From Sporomusaceae bacterium UBA7701 (GTDB lineage Bacteria > Bacillota > Negativicutes > Sporomusales > UBA7701), in the NCBI GenBank assembly GCA_002482545.1, contig DLGF01000025.1:62001-126000 (forward strand): DNA of 64,000 nt, in the 5' to 3' direction. Position 1 is the first letter of the stretch; each line of letters starts with the position of its first letter. The notes beneath the pieces were generated by a model, which did no database searches, had not been told where the DNA came from, and saw nothing but the letters and a program-made list of their open reading frames with translations. Positions 51,761-58,962 of this stretch are shown here, in pieces. Position numbers and translations under genes: made by a program.

Positions 51761-52279
51761 CTATTTTTTAGAATTTGTTTCCTGGGCTTGCGCGAGCGCC
51801 TCTTTTTCCTCATCGGTCAGGAAATAGCTCGATACTCCGGCGACAACCGGCTTGGCGTAAATTCTGGACTCGCTGCGGCCAAAAATGCTGGATAAGACAA
51901 CCCCGTTGTTCCCGGCGTCCAAAAGGGCCATGGCAAAGCTCAGATCGCTGCCGGTATCCTCAAAGGCATTGAAGCGGACCAGGCCCACCTTCTGCACGCA
52001 CGTGCGGAGCGTGCCGTCCAGCCGCTGGCAGTCGCGGTCCAGCCGCGATACTTTGTCGGTTGCCTGCCTGACCTCTTCAATATGTTTTTGCAGAAGCTCC
52101 TCCAGGTTGGCGCCGTTCGCCCCCTGCATCATCTTCTCGTAACGCCGGTTTAATTTTGCCAGCTTCAGATTTATGCTAATAAATACAATAAGTGCCAGAA
52201 AGATGGCGGCCGTCAACGCGATGATTACATACTGTATATTCTCCATCAGCCATGGCGTAATCTGCCCTATAACATCCAT
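51761..52279 (-). CDS. DUF4446 protein
   Basis: This 172-residue protein starts at ATG 52279 after AAAGGAGAAGAGG. It has one N-terminal membrane helix (IQYVIIALTAAIFLALIVFI), a short coiled coil and the DUF4446 core VGLVRFNAFEDTGSDLSFAM near residue 115, followed by VVLSSIFGRSESRIYAKPV. The gene is conserved in this position near parAB/yyaC in Firmicutes. The function is unknown. Confidence 0.9.
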   Translation of the reverse strand: MDVIGQITPWLMENIQYVIIALTAAIFLALIVFISINLKLAKLNRRYEKMMQGANGANLEELLQKHIEEVRQATDKVSRLDRDCQRLDGTLRTCVQKVGLVRFNAFEDTGSDLSFAMALLDAGNNGVVLSSIFGRSESRIYAKPVVAGVSSYFLTDEEKEALAQAQETNSKK

Positions 52280-52407
52280 AGTCGGTACCTCTTCTCCTTT
52301 TTGATGGCCCGGACCGGCTCGCTGTATAGCGGACGAAGCCGGTCGGCCTGTAAAACAGCAGTTTATATTGTGCACGGCAGTTATTCATTCCGACCACGTC
52401 GCCGCCT

Positions 52408-53547
52408 CTACCGGCCGGCAATTTCCTTCACCGCCAGCAGCGCGGCGTCTATTTCTTGCCTGGTCGTGTAATAGCCCGGGCTGAATCGCACCGTGCCGGT
52501 ACGCAAGGTACCGATCGTCCGGTGTGCCCACGGTGCGCAGTGGAGTCCCCCCCGGCAGGCAATTCCGTATTCCCGGTCCAATTGGCTGGCAGTCTCCCCG
52601 CTGTCCCTTCCTCTAACCGTAAACGAGACGACGGCTGTCCGGTTCTCTCCCGCCGCCGGCCCATAGAGCGTTACCCCCGGAATCCGGCTGAGGCCTTCGA
52701 GCAGCAGGTCGGTCAATTCCCGTTCCCGGTTCCGGATAACGGCCGGCCCGGTTTCCCGGATAAACCTCACCCCGGCCAACAGTCCGGCCAGACCGGGAGT
52801 ATTGGCGGTTCCGCTCTCTAGCCGATCCGGGTAGAATACCGGCTGGGCGTCCGACTCGGACTGGCTGCCGGTCCCGCCAAACCGCAAGGGCGTCACGGAC
52901 AGGTCGTCCCGAACATACAGCCCGCCTGTTCCCTGCGGCCCCAGCAGGCCTTTGTGGCCGCTGAAGGCTAAGACGTCGATGCCCATCGCCGCGACGTCGA
53001 TATCTTCAACCCCGGCCGTTTGGGCAGCATCTACGATCAATATCGCCCCGGCCTCAGCCGCCAGCGGCCCGATCTCCGCCAAAGGCGCGAGGGCTCCCGT
53101 CACGTTCGACCCGTGGCCAACGACGACCGCCGTTGCGCCCTGCGCCAAAGCCGCCCGGAAATCTTCCCGGGTAGTTTGCCCGCGTTCATCCGCCTGAATG
53201 ACCCGGAGGGCCACCCCCTGCCGTTCCAGGACCCGCAGCGTACGGGTAACCGCGTTATGTTCCATCGAAGTTGTGACAACCTTATCGCCGGGTTTCAGCA
53301 GGCCAAACAGGGCCATATTCAAGGCGTCCGTGGCGTTGTAGGCGAAGATAAGCGAACTTGAGTTTCTTATTCCCAGCAGTACCGCCACTTCTTCCCTAGC
53401 ATCAAATACAATCTGGCTCGCCGCCCGGGCCAGGCGGTGCCCGCCCCGCCCGGGACTGCCGCCGCAGTTGCGCAGGCAGTCGTCAACGGCGGCATATACC
53501 GCCTCGGGTTTGGGCCAACTGGTGGCCGCATTGTCAAGGTAAATCAT
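52408..53547 (-). CDS. Class V aminotransferase (cysteine desulfurase-like)
   Basis: This 379-residue PLP enzyme starts YLDNAATSWPKPEAVYAA at ATG 53547. EHNAVTRTLR, VDAAQTAG near residue 185 and the PLP-lysine site FSGHKGLLGPQGTGGLYV near 205 are present. A late Cys (ACRGGLHCAPWAH) lies where desulfurases of this subgroup carry a reactive cysteine. The subgroup is often found with selenium or hydrogenase maturation genes. Here it directly follows hydF, so sulfur delivery to maturation is possible but unproven. Confidence 0.87.
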   Translation of the reverse strand: MIYLDNAATSWPKPEAVYAAVDDCLRNCGGSPGRGGHRLARAASQIVFDAREEVAVLLGIRNSSSLIFAYNATDALNMALFGLLKPGDKVVTTSMEHNAVTRTLRVLERQGVALRVIQADERGQTTREDFRAALAQGATAVVVGHGSNVTGALAPLAEIGPLAAEAGAILIVDAAQTAGVEDIDVAAMGIDVLAFSGHKGLLGPQGTGGLYVRDDLSVTPLRFGGTGSQSESDAQPVFYPDRLESGTANTPGLAGLLAGVRFIRETGPAVIRNRERELTDLLLEGLSRIPGVTLYGPAAGENRTAVVSFTVRGRDSGETASQLDREYGIACRGGLHCAPWAHRTIGTLRTGTVRFSPGYYTTRQEIDAALLAVKEIAGR

Positions 53548-53560
53548 TCCAGCGCCCCCG

Positions 53561-54784
53561 CTATTCATCCAGAATCATTCGCGCCGCCGGGAAAGGGGCC
53601 AGCGTCCGGTGCAAAATTCCATGCACGTAAGCGATCAGCACGCCGTAATTGACGATCGGCACGTCCGCCTCACGGGCCGCCGACAGCCGGTGCAGCATTT
53701 CCCGCCGGTTCAGCATGCACGCCCCGCAGTGCACGATCAACTTGTAGCCGCTTAGATCCTGCGGATAGTCTCCGCCCGACACCCAGGCGAAGTCGAGGTC
53801 TCCGCCCACCATCTGCCGCAGCCACCGCGGGATTTTGACCCTGCCGATATCATCGGCCTGGCGGTGGTGGGTGCACCCCTCCGCGATGAGGACTTTATCC
53901 CCCGGCTTCAGCGTCTCGATGGCTTTCGCCCCGGCGACCAGCGTCTCCAGATCCCCCTTATACCTGGCAAACAGAATGGAGAACGACGTCAGCAGCACAT
54001 CCGGCGGGGTATCGGCCGCCACTTTCATGAATTCCTGCGAATCGGTGACGACCATCTTCGGCTTATGCTTGAGATTGCCTAAGGCTTCCTTGAGCTCCCG
54101 TTCCTTGACCACTACGCTGTAGGCGTCATGATCGAGGATATCCCGAATGGTCTGGACCTGGGGCAATATCAGCCGTCCCTTCGGCGCCGCCAGATCGATC
54201 GGCACCACCAGGACGACGGTATCGCCCGGATTCAGCAAGTCGCCGATGACCGGGGGGCCCTCCCAATTATCCGGGGCTTTCTGGATCATCATACGCTTCA
54301 ATTCTTCAATGCCTTGCCTGGTTTTGGCGCTCACTGCGGTCAACGGCTGCCCCAAGGCCTTCGCCCAGCCGGCCAGTTCTTCCGGTGCAAGGGCGTAGGC
54401 ATCGCTCTTGTTGGCCACCGGCACCAGCGGAATATTCCGCTTGGCGACGGCCGCGGCCAGCTCCTGTTCGTACTCCGTTACCCCTTCGCCCGGTTCGATC
54501 ACCAGAATGGCGAGATCCGTCTTGTTCAGAACCTGACGGGTCCGCTCGACCCGGAGCGCGCCGAGTTCGCCGACATCATCGATGCCTGCCGTGTCAATGA
54601 TCATCACCGGCCCCAGCGGCAGGATCTCCATGGCTTTATAGACCGGATCGGTAGTTGTTCCGGGAACATCGGACACCAGTGCGATATCCTGATTGGTCAG
54701 CGCGTTGATCAGACTCGACTTGCCGGCGTTACGCCGCCCGAAAATGGCGATGTGCAGCCGGGCACCCTTTGGCGTATCCTGCAT
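53561..54784 (-). CDS. hydF: [FeFe]-hydrogenase maturation GTPase HydF
   Basis: This 407-residue protein has an N-terminal GTPase domain (IAIFGRRNAGKSSLINALTN, VSDVPGTTTDPVYKAME, IDTAGIDD, VANKSDA), a dimerisation domain and a C-terminal 4Fe-4S domain with CTHHRQADDIG near residue 300 and HCGACMLNRREM near 350, giving the CxHx(n)HCxxC ligands. HydF is the scaffold on which the diiron subcluster is built with HydE and HydG. Those two genes are not in the window. aspA lies 43 bases upstream and the class V aminotransferase directly downstream. Confidence 0.95.
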   Translation of the reverse strand: MQDTPKGARLHIAIFGRRNAGKSSLINALTNQDIALVSDVPGTTTDPVYKAMEILPLGPVMIIDTAGIDDVGELGALRVERTRQVLNKTDLAILVIEPGEGVTEYEQELAAAVAKRNIPLVPVANKSDAYALAPEELAGWAKALGQPLTAVSAKTRQGIEELKRMMIQKAPDNWEGPPVIGDLLNPGDTVVLVVPIDLAAPKGRLILPQVQTIRDILDHDAYSVVVKERELKEALGNLKHKPKMVVTDSQEFMKVAADTPPDVLLTSFSILFARYKGDLETLVAGAKAIETLKPGDKVLIAEGCTHHRQADDIGRVKIPRWLRQMVGGDLDFAWVSGGDYPQDLSGYKLIVHCGACMLNRREMLHRLSAAREADVPIVNYGVLIAYVHGILHRTLAPFPAARMILDE

Positions 54785-54827
54785 AATTTTCTAATCCTTC
54801 CCTTTAGTGTGGCTGATTTCAGCCAAC

Positions 54828-56234
54828 TTATTCCATCTGCTTCAGAGCTTTTTCTCCTGCGATTCCCGGCCGGGTCATTTCCCGGGGATCGAGAACAATC
54901 TCCAGTTCCCGCTCTCCCATGAGCTTTAGCGCCAACACGGTCTCGCTGACGGAGCGGCCGGAGGAACAGGCTTCTCTGGCGACTTTCGTCGCCGCTTCAT
55001 AGCCGATATGGGGAACCAAAGCGGTAACTGCGGTCAGGCTTTCATCCACCATTTTGCGACATTCCTCCGCCCTGGCCTCCAGGTCTTTTATGCAAAAATC
55101 GGTAAACATTTTGACGCAATTTGTCATTATTTCGAGGCTGCCCAGCAAATGATGAGCGATCAGCGGCAAAAAGGCGTTCAACTCCAGTTGGCCGGCCTGG
55201 GCCGCCAGCGTGACCGCCAGATCGGCCGCCATGACATGAAAGGCGGCCTGATTAACCGCCTCCGGAATGACCGGATTCACCTTTCCCGGCATAATCGACG
55301 ATCCGGCCTGCCGTTCAGGCAGCCGGATTTCTCCTAATCCGGCCCGCGGCCCGGACGATATCAGCCGCAGATCGTTGGCGATTTTACTTATATTGACGGC
55401 CAAGGCTTTTATCAGCCCCGACACTTCCACGAATACATCGGCGTTCTGGGTGACGTCCATCGGGTTTTCCGCCCGGGCCAGACCGACGTTGGCCAACCCT
55501 CTCACCCGTTCCGTCACTGCGAATATATATTTCCGCGGCGCGTTCAGTCCGGTGCCGACCGCCGTCCCGCCCAGGTTGACCTGGCGGAGCCGTTCTTCCA
55601 CCTTGTAAATCCGCCAGCGGTCCCTGGCAATGGCCTGGGCATAAGCGCTGAACTCCTGCCCGAGCATGACCGGCAGGGCGTCCTGGAGCTGGGTCCGGCC
55701 GACCTTGATGACTCCCGCGAACTCGGCTTCCTTCTCCTGAAGCGCCTCCTGGAGCAGGGCGCAGGCCTCGCTCAGCGCTCCAAGCTGCCAGATGGCGGCT
55801 ATTCTGAGAGCGGTCGGATAAACATCATTGGTCGACTGATGGAGATTGACATGCTCCAAGGGAGTAACCGGCCCCTCTTTGGCGCCGGTCAGCAATTCAT
55901 TGGCCCTGGCCGCCAACACTTCATTGACATTCATATTGGTGGAGGTTCCGGCCCCGCCTTGCAGGGCGTCGACTACAAATTGCTCCCCCCACCGCCCGTC
56001 CCGCACTTCGTCGGCAGCCTGCGCAATGGCTCCGGCGATCTCAGGAGTCAGATACCCCAGTTCGCTGTTGACCTCTGCCGCCGCTTTTTTTATGAGCGCA
56101 ATGGCTTTGATCAACGCCTGATTTACTTTCAGCCCCGACAGCGAAAAGTTTTCTTCCGCCCGGAGAGTGTGAATGCCGTAATAGACCTCGTCCGGCAGTT
56201 CTCGCTCCCCTAACAGATCTTTGTCGTGACGCAC
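54828..56234 (-). CDS. aspA: Aspartate ammonia-lyase
   Basis: This 468-residue member of the aspartase/fumarase superfamily begins MRHDKDLLGERELPDEVYYG, which fits aspartase rather than fumarase. Landmarks are GGAGTSTNMNVNEVLAARAN near residue 95, VNLHQSTNDVYPTA near 130 and the signature GSSIMPGKVNPVIPE near 315. It converts aspartate to fumarate and ammonia. Such lyases are often linked to hydF/hydE/hydG operons; here hydF follows immediately. A fumarase role is less likely. Confidence 0.92.
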   Translation of the reverse strand: MRHDKDLLGERELPDEVYYGIHTLRAEENFSLSGLKVNQALIKAIALIKKAAAEVNSELGYLTPEIAGAIAQAADEVRDGRWGEQFVVDALQGGAGTSTNMNVNEVLAARANELLTGAKEGPVTPLEHVNLHQSTNDVYPTALRIAAIWQLGALSEACALLQEALQEKEAEFAGVIKVGRTQLQDALPVMLGQEFSAYAQAIARDRWRIYKVEERLRQVNLGGTAVGTGLNAPRKYIFAVTERVRGLANVGLARAENPMDVTQNADVFVEVSGLIKALAVNISKIANDLRLISSGPRAGLGEIRLPERQAGSSIMPGKVNPVIPEAVNQAAFHVMAADLAVTLAAQAGQLELNAFLPLIAHHLLGSLEIMTNCVKMFTDFCIKDLEARAEECRKMVDESLTAVTALVPHIGYEAATKVAREACSSGRSVSETVLALKLMGERELEIVLDPREMTRPGIAGEKALKQME

Positions 56235-56258
56235 GCTATTCCCCTCACCCTACTCGCT

Positions 56259-56274
56259 TGTTTCACGTGAAACA
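56259..56274. promoter_or_regulatory. parS site (exact consensus)
   Basis: TGTTTCACGTGAAACA is the perfect 16-bp ParB-binding palindrome. It ends one base before the parB stop codon. Confidence 0.95.
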
Positions 56275-57165
56275 TTAGACGATCAACGGCCCGCGCGGAT
56301 GGGTCGCCGCAGCATACTGCTGGGCCGACAGGACTTCAATGATTCTCTCCAGATCCTCGGCCGAATAAAATTCTATCTCAATTTTGCTTTTTATCTTCCC
56401 GGGTTTGATCCTGACTTGTGTTCCCAATACCATCTTCAAGCGATCTTCCGCTTCTGCGACAAATATCTCCCGCTTTTCAAGCTTTTTGGCCTTCTTGACC
56501 CGTGGCGCTGACAAAAGACGTTTCACCAATTCTTCAGCGTCCCGTGCCGAGAGGTCTTCCTCAAGAATGGTATTGGCGGCTTCCAGTTGCAGTTCGGAAT
56601 CCTCAATGGCCAGTAACGGCCTTGTCTGACCCATCGTCAATGTTCCACGTGAAACATGATCCTGAACATCCGGATGGAGATGGAGCATCCGCACCATATT
56701 GGCGATTAACGAGCGGCTGCGTCCGATTTTACGGGCGACCTCTTCCTGGGTCAGGCCAAACTCTTCCATCATCCTGCGGTAGGCTGCGCCTTCCTCGATC
56801 GGGTTAAGATTCTCCCGCTGAAGATTCTCAATCAGGGCAATCTCGGTCATTTCCCCGTCGCTATACTCCCGGATAACCGCAGGCATCACTTTCAGGCCGG
56901 CCAACTGAGCCGCCCGCCAACGGCGCTCACCGGCCACCAGTTCATACCCTGTCATCGTTTTTCGGACAATAATCGGTTGGATGACCCCATATTGCTTAAT
57001 CGACTGAGCCAGTTCATTGAGCGCTTCCTCGTCGAACACGCGCCGGGGCTGATATTGATTGGGAACAATTTCCGACACCGGCAGTTCCGACCGTACTTCA
57101 TTCTCGCCCGCTTCCAGCCCGAGAGCTCCCAATCCTCGGCCGAGCCCAAAACCTCGCTTAGTCAT
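56275..57165 (-). CDS. parB: Chromosome partitioning protein ParB (Spo0J)
   Basis: This 296-residue CTPase clamp protein has an N-terminal domain with the CTP motifs (IVPNQYQPRRVFDEEALNEL, then ELVAGERRWRAAQLAGLKVM and IALIENLQRENLNPIEEGAA), a helix-turn-helix that reads parS (GLTQEEVARKIGRSRSLIAN near residue 140) and a C-terminal dimerisation region. It loads on the parS sites at 56259 and 56641 and spreads, organising the origin. It overlaps parA by eight bases. A longer N-terminal tail (LGRGLGALG) contacts ParA. Confidence 0.96.
   Translation of the reverse strand: MTKRGFGLGRGLGALGLEAGENEVRSELPVSEIVPNQYQPRRVFDEEALNELAQSIKQYGVIQPIIVRKTMTGYELVAGERRWRAAQLAGLKVMPAVIREYSDGEMTEIALIENLQRENLNPIEEGAAYRRMMEEFGLTQEEVARKIGRSRSLIANMVRMLHLHPDVQDHVSRGTLTMGQTRPLLAIEDSELQLEAANTILEEDLSARDAEELVKRLLSAPRVKKAKKLEKREIFVAEAEDRLKMVLGTQVRIKPGKIKSKIEIEFYSAEDLERIIEVLSAQQYAAATHPRGPLIV
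56641..56656. promoter_or_regulatory. parS site inside parB
   Basis: TGTTCCACGTGAAACA fits the parS consensus TGTTNCACGTGAAACA and lies within the parB coding region, as in Bacillus. Confidence 0.93.
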
Positions 57166-57919
57166 CTCCCAGCACCTCTTTCGCTAAATCAAAATAGACT
57201 TCGGAGCCCTTGGATTTCGGATCATATTTGATCACCGGCTGGCCATGGCTGGGCGCCTCGCTGAGCCGGACGTTCCGGGGAACGATCGTCTGATAAACCT
57301 TGTGCCGGAGATGGCTCTTCACCTCATCGACTACCTGGATCGACAGATTGGTTCGCGCATCGAACATGGTCAGAACGACCCCTTCCAGCGTAAGGGCGGG
57401 ATTGAGGTTTTTCTGCACCAGCGATATGGTATTCATCAGTTGGGTAAGCCCTTCGAGAGCATAAAACTCGCATTGGATGGGTATGATCACCGAATTGGCG
57501 GCGGTGAGGGCGTTAATGGTTAACAGACCCAGGGAAGGCGGGCAGTCGATAAGGACATAGTCGTAGTTATATTTGACTTTATCCAGCGACCTTTTGAGCC
57601 GCGTTTCCCTGGACAGCACCGAAACCAGTTCAATCTCCGCCCCCGCCAGCTGGATAGTGGCCGGCAATAACGACAGATTGGCAACTTGGGTCGGCAAAAC
57701 GACAGACTCGACAGGCGTCTCATTAACCAATGCATCATAAGCGCACCGCTTAATGGCAGCTTTATTAATCCCCAGGCCGCTGGTCGAGTTGCCTTGCGGA
57801 TCAATGTCAACAAGCAGCACCTTCTTACCCAATTCGGCGATGCAGGCGCTCAAATTGACCGCCGTGGTGGTTTTTCCCACACCGCCCTTTTGGTTGGCAA
57901 TGGCGATCACTTTTACCAC
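57158..57919 (-). CDS. parA: Chromosome partitioning ATPase ParA (Soj)
   Basis: This 253-residue protein has the deviant Walker A motif IANQKGGVGKTTTAVNLSAC at its start, VLLVDIDPQGNSTSGLG, and Walker B region YVLIDCPPSLGLLTINAL near residue 125. It drives origin segregation and, as Soj, can influence replication initiation. ATG 57919 begins MVKVIAIANQ. The eight-base overlap with parB indicates coupling. Confidence 0.96.
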   Translation of the reverse strand: MVKVIAIANQKGGVGKTTTAVNLSACIAELGKKVLLVDIDPQGNSTSGLGINKAAIKRCAYDALVNETPVESVVLPTQVANLSLLPATIQLAGAEIELVSVLSRETRLKRSLDKVKYNYDYVLIDCPPSLGLLTINALTAANSVIIPIQCEFYALEGLTQLMNTISLVQKNLNPALTLEGVVLTMFDARTNLSIQVVDEVKSHLRHKVYQTIVPRNVRLSEAPSHGQPVIKYDPKSKGSEVYFDLAKEVLGDD

Positions 57920-58058
57920 TATAAATTCACCTCAAGCTAAAAAGTCAGAATTAAAACTTCCACAATCTGACGGCGATTTCCTGCCATCCAACAATAACAA
58001 GAAAAAAAGGGGTATAAAGGGCACTTCAATATGTTTACATAATGTAAAGGCCGGCACC

Positions 58059-58087
58059 TTGACAGATGCCACTGCATACGCTATTAT
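58059..58087 (+). promoter_or_regulatory. Promoter of the methionine synthase operon
   Basis: TTGACA (58059-58064) and TATTAT (58082-58087) with a 17-base spacer precede the SAM riboswitch. A TTTACAT-A-ATGTAAA inverted repeat (58034-58048) lies just upstream. Confidence 0.85.
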
Positions 58088-58113
58088 AGAAAACAATGAA
58101 ATAAGAAAGTCAA

Positions 58114-58219
58114 CTCTTATCAAGAGCGGTCGAGGGACTGGCCCGATGACACCCGGCAACCGGCCTTAGGGCAGTGGTGCTAAATCCAGCGGGATAGGTC
58201 TATCCCGGGAGATGAGAGA
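58114..58219 (+). ncRNA. SAM-I (S-box) riboswitch
   Basis: The aptamer is recognised by CTTATCAAGAG, GAGGGACTGGCCCGATGA, CCCGGCAACC, GTGGTGCTAAATCC and GGGAGATGAGAG in order. It should turn the metH operon off when S-adenosylmethionine is plentiful. Confidence 0.95.
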
Positions 58220-58230
58220 AAGGGCTGGGC

Positions 58231-58264
58231 AAATCCCTTTCCTCCACGGAAAGGGATTTTTTAT
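58231..58264 (+). terminator. Terminator of the SAM riboswitch
   Basis: AAATCCCTTTCC and CGGAAAGGGATTTTTT form the expression-platform hairpin followed by a T run, ending just before the ribosome binding site of the next gene. Confidence 0.9.
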
Positions 58265-58275
58265 TGGAGGAATAT

Positions 58276-58962
58276 ATGACCGTCTACCATATACCGCTTT
58301 TAGCGCTTTCAGAACAGGAAACCCGCCGCTATGCCGGACTCGGCGGCAGCGCATCCTTCCCCGGCGAGCTGGTGGCGTCCGCCTGCGGCGACGGCCTGTT
58401 GCTCGCCAAACCGCGCGCGACCTGGAAAAGATATGCTTATAACCGCGACAGGCAGATAATTCATGCGCCTTCACCGGCCCTGATTTCCAGCCGCGACGTC
58501 GCCGCCCATCTCCAGGCGGCGGTGGAAGTCGCGGTGCTTGCCGTAACGATTGGGCCGCAACTGGAGAAGGAAGTCACCCGCCGCTTTGCGGCCGGTGACT
58601 ATACGGCCGGCCTGCTGCTGGACGCCGCGGGAACAACCGCGGTTGAGCAGACGGCGGACGAAGCCTGCAAATATCTGGCCGGGGAAGCCGCCCGGGCCGG
58701 TCTCGGCTGCACAAGCCGCTACAGCCCGGGCTACGGGGACTGGGCTGTCGAAGAGCAGCCGTCGGTACTGACCCTTGCCGACGGCGCGGCGATAGGAATC
58801 ACCATCAATGAGAGCTGCATCCTGTCGCCCAGGAAATCCATCACCGCCGTCATCGGGCTCGCACCCGCGGCCGGGCCGACCCCGGCGGGCGCTTGCCGGT
58901 CTGAAGGCTGCGCCTCATGCCGCCTGCCAAATTGTTTTGCCAGAAAGGAGCCAAGAGCATGA
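58276..58962 (+). CDS. Methionine synthase activation-domain protein
   Basis: This 228-residue protein starts at ATG 58276 after GGAGG; a TTG at 58264 is less likely. It resembles the reactivation (AdoMet-binding) domain of cobalamin-dependent methionine synthase: VAVLAVTIGPQLEKEVTRRF near 90, AGLLLDAAGTTAVEQTADEA, then RYSPGYGDWAVEEQ with the R-x-x-x-G-Y contact for S-adenosylmethionine. A Cys-rich tail (CRSEGCASCRLPNC) is unusual and may bind metal. Since metH downstream lacks this domain, the pair makes a split enzyme. Confidence 0.9.
   Translation: MTVYHIPLLALSEQETRRYAGLGGSASFPGELVASACGDGLLLAKPRATWKRYAYNRDRQIIHAPSPALISSRDVAAHLQAAVEVAVLAVTIGPQLEKEVTRRFAAGDYTAGLLLDAAGTTAVEQTADEACKYLAGEAARAGLGCTSRYSPGYGDWAVEEQPSVLTLADGAAIGITINESCILSPRKSITAVIGLAPAAGPTPAGACRSEGCASCRLPNCFARKEPRA

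Noticed and set aside
54877..54890. Second Noc-binding site (ATTTCCCGGGGATC)
   Set aside because: Only 11 of 14 bases match and the palindrome is broken.
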